Shown here: piece by piece, positions 8,427 through 17,444 of the stretch | Numbering within the stretch: the stretch's first letter is position 1 | How the letters are laid out: each line of letters opens with the position of its first letter | Assembly (NCBI RefSeq): GCF_009711415.1 | Contig: NZ_SMLZ01000090.1 | Span: 1-59,480 of the forward strand | Direction: 5' to 3' | Source: Roseibium denhamense | GTDB taxonomy: Bacteria > Pseudomonadota > Alphaproteobacteria > Rhizobiales > Stappiaceae | DNA length: 59,480 bases | Position numbers and translations under genes: made by a program | Notes under the pieces: generated by a model | Database searches by the model: none | What the model was told of the DNA's origin: nothing | Seen by the model: the letters and a program-made list of their open reading frames with translations, nothing else

Positions 8427-9296
8427 ATGGAAACAACAAAGTCGGCTACCGTGGATTTCGCAGAATTCAGTTATGCCAATCCGGATCATCATCCGGTAAA
8501 GCGTATGGTTATCCGGTCCATCGAACACCTATCAGGACGACGGAAGCTTCTTGATCTTTATGAGATCTGGAAACACTCAATCGTGACCACGGACTATATG
8601 TGGAGCGAGCTTCTGCGCCTGATCAATATTCGTGTGTCCGTTGATAGCGGTGAGTGGCCGCCGAAAAACGTGCCGGACGGTCCTTTGGTGCTGATTGCAA
8701 ATCACCCTTACGGGATTGGGGATGGTCTGGCGATCTTGTCCTTAGCCGAGCAGCTTGGGCGTCCGTTCAAGATCATGATCAACAATGAGTTGCTCAAGCT
8801 TCCCGAAATCCGGCCGTTTTCCCTTCCGGTTGATTTTGAGGAAACGAAGGAAGCGCTGAAGACGAATATGGCGACCCGTAAAGAGGCCTTGGAGCTTTTG
8901 GCGGGTGGCACGACAATTATCGTGTTCCCGGGCGGGGGCGTTGCAACCGCGCATCAGCCTTTCGGGCGAGCGGAAGAACTGCCTTGGAAAACTTTCACGG
9001 CGAAGATGATCCGGTCATCGAAAGCGACGGTGCTGCCCATCCACTTTGAAGGTCAGAATTCCTGGCTGTTCCACTTGGTCAGCCGGTTTTCCTTGACCTT
9101 GCGACTGTCTCTTTATGTTCGTGAGTTCCGCCGGACCCTTGGGCAAGCAATCACGGCACGTGCTGGAGCGCCGATCTCGTACGAGACGATTTCCGGTCTC
9201 AAGGATCAGAAGCAGGTTATGGACTTCCTTCAGTCCAAGGTTATGGAAATGGCGCCGCCCGACAAGAAACAACGGCTGTTGAGCCGGCACCGCTAA
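8427..9296 (+). CDS. Lysophospholipid acyltransferase family protein
   Basis: A 289-residue PlsC-fold acyltransferase. Catalytic motif I reads NHPYGIGDG (His93, Asp99), an HX5D spacing rather than HX4D, as seen in PlsC-fold relatives that act on non-glycerol acceptors. Motif III is present as FPGGG near residue 170, and PIHFEGQNSWLF follows. The likely activity is moving an acyl chain to a lysolipid or ornithine-type lipid at the inner membrane face; the substrate is not determined. It stands alone and ends at a strong terminator. Confidence 0.8.
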   Translation: METTKSATVDFAEFSYANPDHHPVKRMVIRSIEHLSGRRKLLDLYEIWKHSIVTTDYMWSELLRLINIRVSVDSGEWPPKNVPDGPLVLIANHPYGIGDGLAILSLAEQLGRPFKIMINNELLKLPEIRPFSLPVDFEETKEALKTNMATRKEALELLAGGTTIIVFPGGGVATAHQPFGRAEELPWKTFTAKMIRSSKATVLPIHFEGQNSWLFHLVSRFSLTLRLSLYVREFRRTLGQAITARAGAPISYETISGLKDQKQVMDFLQSKVMEMAPPDKKQRLLSRHR

Positions 9297-9328
9297 CCAC
9301 CGTCCCGCCGAATAGTCTTATGATCGCA

Positions 9329-9360
9329 GGCTGTACTGGAAAATCGGTGCAGCCTTTTTT
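9329..9360 (+). terminator. Intrinsic terminator after the acyltransferase gene
   Basis: A 10-bp stem (9329-9338 with 9345-9354, two G-T pairs), six-base loop, then six Ts (9355-9360). It separates the acyltransferase gene from the convergent secreted-protein gene. Confidence 0.75.
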
Positions 9361-9385
9361 ATGAGCGGGAGAAGGACAGGCAGCT

Positions 9386-10480
9386 TCAGTTTTGTGACGT
9401 CTGGCGGCTGAGCAGCTCGCTGATACTGGTGACCACTTCAACTTCGCGGTCTTCGCCGGGAGTGACCTCGAACGTGTGCAGGTAGGTTCTGCCGTTGTTT
9501 CGTGCCACCGCTTCGTATTCTCCGGCAGCAAGCACAAAGTCGGGGAATGCCCCGGTTGCCTCAACCACCACATCACCGCCGGGGCTGAGCACCGACCATG
9601 TTGTATTGGCGATGGCTTCCCCGCCGCGCTCGTTCACCAACTTCAAGGTGATGTCCGCTGCCTTATGGAAGATTGTTGCTTCGGTCAGTTTTCCCGGCAG
9701 AACCTGAATGTCGGCTCGAATAACCGCATTCACATCGCCATACCGGCTGACCACGTGGTACGTGTCGGCATTCAACCGGACGATTGAGCCCGGTTTGACG
9801 TTGCTGGCGATCAGGTCCCGTTCCCCGCGCTCGTCGAATTCCATGCCGTAAACATCAAAGGACACAGGTTCTGAACCAAGACTGTCGCCGTCTTGAAGGG
9901 AGGCATCGAACTTGATGCCACCGGCATTCAGCGTGACCATCTTGGACATCACTTCCTTGCCAATGACGATGCGGTTCGTTGCCTGGGCGTAGCCGTAGGC
10001 TGTGTGGATCAGATATGTGCCTGGATTGAGGCGGAACTCGGCGTCGCCACCTTCGGATGTCGCAACCAGCTGCAGCCGCCCATCCGCATTCGTGGTTTCA
10101 GAGTAAATCCGCCAGATCAGACCGTCATAAAGCGGTTTGCTGTCCCGTGTGAGCTTTGCCATCAGATAGATGGCGCCCTTATTAAGCCCTTCGGAGACAC
10201 CGGCTTCTGAGGAAAAGGCCGGGGCATAGGGAACCAGTGTGTCGGAGAACAGCGGTTCCGGTTCCCGGTCCAGGAGATTTTCAATGGAGCGGGCCGGCGA
10301 CGTTTGCGGCTGGCTCAAATCCGGCTTCGCTTCAGGCACTGGCGGTGTTTCGGCGGTCTGCGCATTCGCCAGACCGGATACACTCATCGACAGCCCCAAG
10401 CAAACCGCAAGGAGTACAGCAACGCGTACCGAAAACCGCGCCGGCATCCAGCCGCTCACATCGCTTAATGTATTCACCAT
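9386..10480 (-). CDS. Secreted protein with three beta-sandwich-like repeats
   Basis: About 364 residues, function unknown. An N-terminal hydrophobic stretch (VAVLLAVCLGLSMSV) ending at ANAQ is a likely signal peptide, so it is exported. A Pro-rich linker follows. The rest holds three related units, each with a 'G/D-x-Y-x-V/I-x-x-x-x-G' strand: GTYLIHTAYGYAQ, DTYHVVSRYGDVN and GEYEAVARNNGRT, each followed by a beta-rich stretch. This resembles carboxypeptidase-regulatory or Ig-like folds. I chose ATG 10480 because the codon at 10486 is GTG. Nothing nearby indicates a role. Confidence 0.7.
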   Translation of the reverse strand: MVNTLSDVSGWMPARFSVRVAVLLAVCLGLSMSVSGLANAQTAETPPVPEAKPDLSQPQTSPARSIENLLDREPEPLFSDTLVPYAPAFSSEAGVSEGLNKGAIYLMAKLTRDSKPLYDGLIWRIYSETTNADGRLQLVATSEGGDAEFRLNPGTYLIHTAYGYAQATNRIVIGKEVMSKMVTLNAGGIKFDASLQDGDSLGSEPVSFDVYGMEFDERGERDLIASNVKPGSIVRLNADTYHVVSRYGDVNAVIRADIQVLPGKLTEATIFHKAADITLKLVNERGGEAIANTTWSVLSPGGDVVVEATGAFPDFVLAAGEYEAVARNNGRTYLHTFEVTPGEDREVEVVTSISELLSRQTSQN

Positions 10481-10659
10481 GCCCACTTATTATTGCTCAA
10501 CCCGCCCGGCTGCAAGAGTTGTGAGGTTGTGTATGCCCTGTTTCCTTCAAATGGGCCTCAAAATCGGGCAAATTCAAGACCCGCTATTGTGAAGTTGACA
10601 ATTACGGTCAATCAATTAGGAAGAAAGTTTCAGATGAAACTATTTCGGAAGGCAGGCAG

Positions 10660-11256
10660 ATGACGGGCCATACTTCAGGGTCTCCGGACACCGTTCGTTT
10701 CCTCCAAAGCCGGCGCTCGCATCCGGCGGTCACCATGTCTGGCCCGGGGCCGGACGCGGCGGAACTCGAAACACTTCTGTCGATCGCGGCAAGGGTTCCC
10801 GATCACGGCAAATTGGCACCATGGCGGTTTATCATTTATCCCGCTGACAAAGCGGACGTAATCGGTGCTGAATTGGCGCGGCTTTACGAGCAAAAGACCG
10901 GCCCCCTGGATGACGCGCAACGCGACAAGGAACTTACGCGCTTCTCACGGTCTCCCTGTGTCATCGGTGTGGTGAGCCGGGCCCATGAACATGCGAAGAT
11001 CCCGCTTTGGGAGCAGCAGCTTTCCGCCGGTGCCGTTTGCATGAACCTGATCACTGCGGCGGCTGCGAGCGGATACGCTTCGCAGTGGCTCACCGAATGG
11101 TTCAGCTTCGATGACGAGGCGAGCCGGTTTCTCGGTGCGGGGGAGGGAGAACGGTTCGCTGGTTTCATTCATATAGGAACTGCCACCCAGCCGCCGGTCG
11201 AGCGGCCGCGGCCCAACCTGCCTGACATTGTATCCTCCTGGACGGACAAGGACTGA
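10660..11256 (+). CDS. Nitroreductase family protein (YdjA-like)
   Basis: A 198-residue FMN-dependent nitroreductase fold. Marks include RRSHPAV near residue 20 (phosphate contact), RVPDHGKLAPWRF, AGAVCMNLITAAAASGYASQWLTEW and a C-terminal GFIHIGT. The size and the RVPDHG motif match the small YdjA type. Physiological substrates are unknown. GAAGGCAGGCAG supports the start. One base separates its stop from the flavin reductase start, so the two flavoenzymes form an operon. Confidence 0.85.
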   Translation: MTGHTSGSPDTVRFLQSRRSHPAVTMSGPGPDAAELETLLSIAARVPDHGKLAPWRFIIYPADKADVIGAELARLYEQKTGPLDDAQRDKELTRFSRSPCVIGVVSRAHEHAKIPLWEQQLSAGAVCMNLITAAAASGYASQWLTEWFSFDDEASRFLGAGEGERFAGFIHIGTATQPPVERPRPNLPDIVSSWTDKD

Positions 11257-11257
11257 C

Positions 11258-11860
11258 ATGTTCTACGAACCTGCAAAGAATAATCACGGATTGCCGCATA
11301 ACCCATTCAAGGCAATCGTGGCCCCACGGCCAATTGGCTGGATTTCGACTTTGGACGCCGATGGCAAGCCGAATCTCGCGCCCTACAGTTTCTTCAACTG
11401 TGTCTGCGATACGCCGCCAATCGTGATGTTTTCATCTTCGAACTACAAGGACAGCGCGGCAAACGTTGATGCGACCGGCGAGTTCGTCTGCAACATGGCG
11501 AGCTTTGATCTCAAGGACGAGATGAACCAGTCTTCCGCTGCTGTGCCACACGGAACATCCGAATTCGATCTTGCCGGACTTGAAATGGCGCAGAGTGAGC
11601 TCGTCAAAGCACCCAGGGTCGCAAGGGCGGTCACCGCACTGGAATGTAAACACCTGCAGACGGTCCGGATGAAAGACTTGGACGGCGCCGACACCAACAG
11701 CTGGGTTGTCTTCGGTCAGGTTGTCGGAGTGCATATCGATGATCAGGTGATTGTCGACGGACTGGTCGATGTAACCCGCTACAAGCCGCTGTCCCGTCTG
11801 GGGTACATGGACTATGCCGCAGTTACTGAAGTGTTCCAGATGGGGCGGCCGAAAGTCTAG
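11258..11860 (+). CDS. Flavin reductase-like / FMN-binding split barrel protein
   Basis: A 200-residue protein of the DIM6/NTAB flavin-reductase family. Family marks are the N-terminal PRPIGWISTLDADGKPNLAPYSFFN (first half) with FNCVCDTPPIVMFSS, then FVCNMASFDL and a C-terminal PLSRLGYMDYA. These proteins bind FMN and reduce flavins with NAD(P)H or act as oxidoreductases on small compounds. ATG 11258 has AAGGAC upstream; the frame opens earlier but overlaps the nitroreductase. Confidence 0.85.
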   Translation: MFYEPAKNNHGLPHNPFKAIVAPRPIGWISTLDADGKPNLAPYSFFNCVCDTPPIVMFSSSNYKDSAANVDATGEFVCNMASFDLKDEMNQSSAAVPHGTSEFDLAGLEMAQSELVKAPRVARAVTALECKHLQTVRMKDLDGADTNSWVVFGQVVGVHIDDQVIVDGLVDVTRYKPLSRLGYMDYAAVTEVFQMGRPKV

Positions 11861-11890
11861 AACCTGCCTCTACGGGACCTCTTACCCGGG

Positions 11891-11926
11891 CCGCGCCGAT
11901 GGATTCGGTGCGGTTCGGTGATTTTT
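11891..11926 (+). terminator. Probable terminator after the flavin reductase gene
   Basis: A 9-bp stem CCGCGCCGA / TCGGTGCGG (one G-T pair) with a five-base loop. A run of five Ts follows at 11922-11926, eight bases after the stem, which is further than ideal. Confidence 0.45.
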
Positions 11927-12116
11927 CTTGCCTCAATCCTGTGAATCAGGCCTATTTTCGGGCGTGGACACCAAAGCGCAAATAACCGCAATCCCAAGAA
12001 AAGGGCTGCCACGCAGCGTTGTGTCCACAAAACCGGCTAAGCGTATTGGTAGAATTGCCGAGTAAGACCAACAAAAAAATCGGTCAGTTTCCTAAAAGTC
12101 GGGCGCTTGTGAGTTG

Positions 12117-12131
12117 TTAAGGTTTTGTTAA
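12117..12131. promoter_or_regulatory. CtrA-like binding site
   Basis: A perfect TTAA-N7-TTAA box (TTAA 12117-12120, TTAA 12128-12131, followed by C as in the full consensus), 58 bases before the lytic transglycosylase start. A further GTTAAC half-site lies near 12148. Position and match suit direct CtrA control. The rest of the gap 11927-12116 shows nothing clear. Confidence 0.65.
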
Positions 12132-12188
12132 CCTTTTCGGCGCGAAAGTTAACAAAGTAATAATTTGTTCCGTCGAGGAGACAGGGTC

Positions 12189-13511
12189 ATGCGAGTTGCT
12201 GACACCACCTCGATCGCGTCTCGGATCGAGCTTGCGTTTCAGTCTGCGAGTACATCAACGGGTACGTCATTCGACTACCTGGTAAAGACAGCTGCGCGGG
12301 AATCGTCGTTCAACCCAACGGCAAAAGCCAAAACATCCAGTGCGACCGGCTTGTTCCAGTTCATTGAGAGCACCTGGCTTGAAACCATGAAGGAAGCAGG
12401 CCCGCGGCACGGGCTTGAAAAATATTCTGATCAGATCCAAAGGTCGAAGAGCGGAAAGTTCTACGTCAAGGATCCGGAGGCCCGGCGCGAAATTCTCGAT
12501 CTGCGCAAGGATCCCGAGATCTCGTCCATGATGGCCGGGGCTTTGACCCAGAAAAACGCCGCCTACCTGGAACGCAAGATCGGGCGCGAACCGACGGACG
12601 GTGAGCTCTACATGGCGCATTTTCTGGGCGCGCATGGGGCGAGCAAGCTGATTGACGCAACAGCCAGCAATCCCGATATGCGCGCTGACGCAATGTTCAA
12701 GCCGCAAGCGCGGGCGAACAAGCCGATCTTCTACCACTCGAATGGCAAGGCCCGGTCGATGGAGGAGGTCTATCAGGTTATTGTGTCTAAGCATGACGCT
12801 GTAACGATGATCGCCGAGGCCAATGGCAAGAAGAATCTCCGGACGTCCGGCGCCCTCCTGAATGTGGCGACCCTTCCGAACGCAAAACCGGTGAACGAGA
12901 TTCCGACACACAGTTTTGCTGAATTCGACCATCTGGCTGGAGACCCGGCCGCTGCCTTTGCCATGCGGTCCAAGCCTCAGCCGCCGGTTCAACTGGCCGA
13001 TGCAGGCGGTCAGCCGCGGCAGCTCCCCGCCGAGCCAACGGTGACTTTCGCACAAGCGAATGTCCCTATACCTGAAGGCCGCCCGGGGCAGCCGGTTGTA
13101 GATCCTTCTCAAGTCCCGGGCCCTGCAGCACAAGCAACCGTGATGGCGTCCGCCGGAAACAGTGTGCCGGATCGGCAGCTGCCGCCGCCGCAAGACCCAC
13201 AGGAAGCCTCCATCAATGGTCCGGATTACACCGCGCCGTCATCCCGTGTACTGACTGCTTTCCAGGCGGCCGAAACAGCAAATCCGTTTGAAGCACTGTT
13301 CCGGAACGATGAAAACTCGTCCGATGCTGGCTTGAATCCGAGATTTGCTTCGGCATTTGCGGCGGTTGAGGAAGTTGCGCTTTATGGCGCATCCAATCAG
13401 GTGGCTGCTCAAGAGCTGGTTCTTGCCAATCAGGGCGGGCCGCTCGATTTGACCCGGTTTCTGCGTTTGAAGGCGGAAGAGGAGCAGAAGGACCTTCTGC
13501 CCCCGGCTTGA
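12189..13511 (+). CDS. Lytic transglycosylase domain protein
   Basis: A 440-residue protein with an N-terminal SLT-type transglycosylase domain (about 25-190). The probable catalytic Glu38 is in AARESSFNP and the TGLFQFIESTW motif follows. Such enzymes cut peptidoglycan, often to let flagella or envelope machines pass. The C-terminal half (about 220-440) is Pro/Gln/Ala-rich and looks disordered. No clear signal peptide is seen. GAGGAG (12175-12180) fixes ATG 12189; the earlier TTG at 12165 is unlikely. The CtrA-like box upstream and DUF2336 gene downstream suggest a cell-cycle or motility link. Confidence 0.8.
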   Translation: MRVADTTSIASRIELAFQSASTSTGTSFDYLVKTAARESSFNPTAKAKTSSATGLFQFIESTWLETMKEAGPRHGLEKYSDQIQRSKSGKFYVKDPEARREILDLRKDPEISSMMAGALTQKNAAYLERKIGREPTDGELYMAHFLGAHGASKLIDATASNPDMRADAMFKPQARANKPIFYHSNGKARSMEEVYQVIVSKHDAVTMIAEANGKKNLRTSGALLNVATLPNAKPVNEIPTHSFAEFDHLAGDPAAAFAMRSKPQPPVQLADAGGQPRQLPAEPTVTFAQANVPIPEGRPGQPVVDPSQVPGPAAQATVMASAGNSVPDRQLPPPQDPQEASINGPDYTAPSSRVLTAFQAAETANPFEALFRNDENSSDAGLNPRFASAFAAVEEVALYGASNQVAAQELVLANQGGPLDLTRFLRLKAEEEQKDLLPPA

Positions 13512-13615
13512 ATGTGCTTGGCGGAAAGCGTGATCCATTGGTGATTTTATAGTGAACGGATCGTTAAGCCTTTGCAGTCATAGTTAAATGATCACTTGAG
13601 ACGAATGATCGCGCC

Positions 13616-14770
13616 ATGACTGTTCACGACTTTCTGCAGCTAGAAAACCCTTCGGATTACAGCCTGGATGTCCAGGCTGCGACAACCTACGCTGAACGCT
13701 ATTTGGCGGCCGAACAGGGCAGCCAGGAACAGATTTCGATGGCAGCTGCACTCACCGTTCTTCTGGATGATCCGGCGCGTCCGGTTCGAAAGGCCGTCGC
13801 CAAGGTACTGGCGAAAAGCCCTTATGCGCCCGGGCATGTCATCCGGTGCCTTGCTACGGATGTTGACGAGATTTCGGTCCTGGTTCTCAAGGACAGTCCG
13901 GTTTTTTCAGACTCAGAATTGGTCGACCTGCTGGCGCAGGGCAGTGAGGCATCGCAATGCGCAATTGCCCAACGGGCCCACTTGTCCGCATCTGTGAGCG
14001 CTGCTCTTTGCGAGGTAGGCGCGGAAGCGGCCTGCCGGGAGTTGCTGCAGAACAAAACGGCAGACGTTCTTCAAACGTCGCTTCTGCGGCTGGCGGAGCG
14101 ATTCGAAGAAAGCCCTGCACTTTGCGATCTTCTGTTGAAGTCCAAGGATTTGCCGCTTGCAACCCGCTATGAGTTGCTGATGCGTCTTGCCGACAGTCTG
14201 GAGACGCATCCGGTTGTTTTGGAGCGCATTCCCGAACACCAGCGGACGACGTTTTTGAGCGATGCCGGAGACAAGGTCATCTTGCGTCTGGCATATGAGG
14301 CAAGCGATTCGGATCTTCCGGACTTCGTCGAACACTTGCGGGCTAATGCGAAGCTGAATACCCGTTTGCTGCTGCGTGCGGTTTGCTGCGGCCGGCTCAG
14401 ATTTTTCGCAGCCTCTCTTGCCAACCTTGGAAGCATTCCCCTGCCACGCGCGCGCAAGCTGCTTTTGACAGTGCGCCGGGCCGCGCTTCAGGCCATGCTC
14501 CGCAAGGCGGGGCTGCCCTACCGGTCTCATGAGGCATTTCTTCTGGCAATCGATATCGCCAGGGAAGCCAATGCGGATTTCACGTACGATCTTGCTCTGG
14601 ATGAAGCCCGGGTCCTGACAGAAACCCTGCTGTCGGTCATGCAAGACGGTGCTCTTGGGGCAGATGACGATGTCACGGCCTTTTTGCGCCGGTTTGCAAT
14701 CGATGTGGCGCGGCTGGAAGCCCGCCAGATGCTCAAGGCTACCCGGCCGGGCGCAACCGCAGCCGCCTAG
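13616..14770 (+). CDS. DUF2336 protein (HEAT-like)
   Basis: A 384-residue all-helical protein that matches the alphaproteobacterial DUF2336 type: N-terminal AAALTVLLDDPARPVRKAVAKVLAKS, followed by repeated helix pairs and the central RLAYEASDSDLPDFVEHL. The repeats look like HEAT units, implying a protein-binding scaffold. The function of the family is unknown. It follows the transglycosylase gene by 104 bases, an association I have seen in related genomes. The 172 bases after it contain no clear terminator. Confidence 0.75.
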   Translation: MTVHDFLQLENPSDYSLDVQAATTYAERYLAAEQGSQEQISMAAALTVLLDDPARPVRKAVAKVLAKSPYAPGHVIRCLATDVDEISVLVLKDSPVFSDSELVDLLAQGSEASQCAIAQRAHLSASVSAALCEVGAEAACRELLQNKTADVLQTSLLRLAERFEESPALCDLLLKSKDLPLATRYELLMRLADSLETHPVVLERIPEHQRTTFLSDAGDKVILRLAYEASDSDLPDFVEHLRANAKLNTRLLLRAVCCGRLRFFAASLANLGSIPLPRARKLLLTVRRAALQAMLRKAGLPYRSHEAFLLAIDIAREANADFTYDLALDEARVLTETLLSVMQDGALGADDDVTAFLRRFAIDVARLEARQMLKATRPGATAAA

Positions 14771-14942
14771 AGACCTCAATCAGCTCTTGAAGGTGCAAGG
14801 CGTTTTCGCGTTCAAAAGCTGTAAGCTTGGCGTTGTCTGGTTCGGAAAATCGGGCGTTTTGTTAGAAGCCCAAAGACACTCGCATTCCCTATAATCATTC
14901 AGTTATGGGCGTTCATGCGGGTCCGTTATAGCGCCTGCTGAT

Positions 14943-15467
14943 CTAGTCTTGAACCGGCGGCGGGGGAAACTGAGCAAGATACGCGTTGGTGACAGCTGTC
15001 AACGTTTCCAAGAGCTCGACGCCCGTCTTGTTTGCTTCGTCCTTGGCGCCTTCTGCAACCATGGCCCGGATCGCTTCCACATATCGTTCGGTCAGTTCGA
15101 GCGGCAGCTTGTCGGGGCTTGGGACTGTTTCGATCAGATGGCAGAAGCTGGCGGCAACATCGCCAACCAGAGGGAAGCCAAGGGTCAGGGCCTGACCTTT
15201 GATATTGTGAGCTGATTGGTACAATTTGTCCCGAGCCGCCTCGTTCATCCCGTTTTGGCGGATCTCATCCCATGCAGCCAGCAGGCTTTCAGTTTCGGTT
15301 TCCATCCAATTGCTGAAATGGCCCGAAATGCGCTGAAGGGCTGCTTCTGCGGCCTTGACCGGGTCGAACTTTTTCGCCTCGCGCGGGGTCAATTCGCGCA
15401 CCTTGCCGCGCAGATCGGTCGGCGGGGTCACGATTTCATAGTCCTGATCCTTGGCGGGGTCGGCCAT
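14943..15467 (-). CDS. Hpt domain phosphotransfer protein
   Basis: A 174-residue protein with a histidine phosphotransfer domain in its middle part. His87 in SAHNIKGQALTLG is the expected phosphoacceptor, with the helix-bundle pattern around it. It should relay phosphate between a hybrid kinase and a response regulator; no kinase lies nearby. The first 40 residues are charged and probably flexible. ATG 15467 is chosen because GAAGGATCAAGG is upstream; the frame opens at 15491. Confidence 0.8.
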   Translation of the reverse strand: MADPAKDQDYEIVTPPTDLRGKVRELTPREAKKFDPVKAAEAALQRISGHFSNWMETETESLLAAWDEIRQNGMNEAARDKLYQSAHNIKGQALTLGFPLVGDVAASFCHLIETVPSPDKLPLELTERYVEAIRAMVAEGAKDEANKTGVELLETLTAVTNAYLAQFPPPPVQD

Positions 15468-15572
15468 CAGCCTTGATCCTTCAAAGGGCATTTTCGACGG
15501 TTGTCACACCGCCAGTATCGGTAATCATGTTTAACAGGGTCTTTCTCTGACTGCTAAAACTTGAAACAGCAG

Positions 15573-16385
15573 TCAGTAGCGGAACATCTCGGTGAGAATC
15601 CTCTCATCCCAGCCGTGATCGGAATCGAACATGATCACGCCTTCGATGTCTTCAGCCTCATGAACGCTGACCTTGGCGACATGACGGATTTCAGTGTGAT
15701 CCGCTGAGGCACTGACAGGGCGTTTATCTGGATTGAGAATCTCGATATCGACCCTTGCCTGATGCGGAAGAAGGGCGCCGCGCCAGCGTCTCGGGCGGAA
15801 CGCGCTAATCGGTGTGAGGGCCAGAAGCTGGGCCGTAATCGGCAGGATTGGACCATGGGCCGACAGGTTGTAGGCGGTGCTGCCGGCAGGTGTTGCCACG
15901 AGAATTCCGTCGCAAACGAGTTCTTCCAACCTCAACCGTCCGTCGACAGCGACTTGAAGTCTTGCCGCCTGAGAGGTTTGGCGCAGCAACGACACTTCAT
16001 TGATCGCGAGCGCGGTGTGCTTTTCACCGGCACGATCCGTTGCGGTCATGACCAGAGGGCGGATCGTGGTAATATCTGCTTTCATGAGCCGGTCACGCAG
16101 GCCGTCTTCCCGGAATTCGTTCATCAAGAAGCCCACGGAGCCCCGGTTCATGCCGTAAATCGGTTTGCCGCGGCCCATATGCGTGTGCAGGGTTTGCAGC
16201 ATCAGGCCATCCCCGCCAAGCGCGACAATAACGTCCGCCTTGTCCGCCGGGACGCTCCCGTAGGCGGCGGCGAGGATTTGCATGGCCTCTTGGGCTTCTT
16301 CCGTATCGCTCGCAATGAACGCAAGTTTTTCAACTGATTCAGGGCGCAGATTCGCAGGACGGAACGGGAGCAGGGACTGATTCAT
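15573..16385 (-). CDS. nadK: NAD kinase
   Basis: Phosphorylates NAD to NADP. The 270-residue product has the GGDG motif (residues 57-60, [12 protein letters not shown]), the NE motif in [11 protein letters not shown] and the conserved [16 protein letters not shown]. Length matches the short alphaproteobacterial type. The ATG at 16385 is used because the upstream candidate at 16418 is TTG. It follows the trypsin-like protease gene on the same strand. Confidence 0.93.
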   Translation of the reverse strand: MNQSLLPFRPANLRPESVEKLAFIASDTEEAQEAMQILAAAYGSVPADKADVIVALGGDGLMLQTLHTHMGRGKPIYGMNRGSVGFLMNEFREDGLRDRLMKADITTIRPLVMTATDRAGEKHTALAINEVSLLRQTSQAARLQVAVDGRLRLEELVCDGILVATPAGSTAYNLSAHGPILPITAQLLALTPISAFRPRRWRGALLPHQARVDIEILNPDKRPVSASADHTEIRHVAKVSVHEAEDIEGVIMFDSDHGWDERILTEMFRY

Positions 16386-16538
16386 GCCGATGCCGTTTGA
16401 AATCCTTGATGGCCGCAACTGGGCGTTTCTTTTTGAAAATCCGGGTGCCGGACGCTCATGGCAGCACCATAGCGGGCTTGACCGCCCGGCGGCAGGTGTT
16501 TTTTTTCAATGGTATGGTTTTTCAAGCTGCCACGAGGG

Positions 16539-17345
16539 TCATTTGGAGGCGGGCATCATCGGGCCGGCCGCGTTCGCCGACTGCGGGCAGACCGGATTGG
16601 CCAACAGGTCCTGCCACTCAAAGAACGGCACGATCGCCGAGCGCTGGCCGTCGATCTTGGCGGACATGACCCCGGCAACGCGCAGACCGTCCGGTGTCTC
16701 GACAAGAAGGGGGCCGCCCGACGCACCGCTCTCCGTGTTGCAATCGGTGACCCAGCTGTCTTCCACCGTCCCCATCACCCGGCAGCTTGGAACCACTGTT
16801 GGCAAGAACCGGCGGCTTTTCCGATAGCCGGCTGACTGGAACCGGGTCTGCTTGTTGAGAATGGAGGCTTCTTCCAGGGTCAGCACAGGAACCGGAGGCA
16901 GCGTGCTGGGGGTTTTCAGAACGATAATGCCGACATCCTTGTGAACATCCCGCAGTTTCGGCTGATCTTTGGGCTGGTACCCGCTGGCCGTCATGAAACA
17001 TGCCGTTTCAAGGCGTGCGGAATAGTCTTCCCTGCGTACACCGGCCATAAAGAGGACATCAGCGGTCTGAAAAGGGCGCAACGTGGATTTGTTGTAAAAG
17101 CAATGTGCAGCGGTCAGCACGATGTTCGGGGCAATCAAGGTGCCCGTGCACATGGAGGTGGACCGGTATCCTTTGACATTTACACGGCCGATAGACGGCC
17201 AAGGCGCTTCCGCACTGTCAATCACCTGAAGGCCAGTGTCCTCGGCAGCTGCACCAGGCGCCCAGCTTGCCACGGCCGCAATGCTCAAGCTGCAGAGCGC
17301 GGCCCGAACCGGTTTCGCAAGGTTTTTGATCGAAATCACTGGCAT
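16539..17345 (-). CDS. Secreted trypsin-like serine protease
   Basis: A 268-residue S1-family protease. An N-terminal hydrophobic signal (AALCSLSIAAVASWAPG, cut near AAAE) predicts export to the periplasm or medium. The triad is visible: His in LTAAHC, Asp in DVGIIVL and Ser in GASGGPLLV. CTGTLI and the CNTESGASGG cysteine suggest disulfides. The substrate is unknown. The end at 17345 uses the ATG of MPVISIKNL. Confidence 0.85.
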   Translation of the reverse strand: MPVISIKNLAKPVRAALCSLSIAAVASWAPGAAAEDTGLQVIDSAEAPWPSIGRVNVKGYRSTSMCTGTLIAPNIVLTAAHCFYNKSTLRPFQTADVLFMAGVRREDYSARLETACFMTASGYQPKDQPKLRDVHKDVGIIVLKTPSTLPPVPVLTLEEASILNKQTRFQSAGYRKSRRFLPTVVPSCRVMGTVEDSWVTDCNTESGASGGPLLVETPDGLRVAGVMSAKIDGQRSAIVPFFEWQDLLANPVCPQSANAAGPMMPASK

Positions 17346-17444
17346 TGACCCGGCTGTTGGGTTCCTGATCCATCGGAACTATGCCAGCTGAGCTTTAACG
17401 CACCCTAAAACCGATCATCGAAAGTACGGGATCAGCGGACAGCC

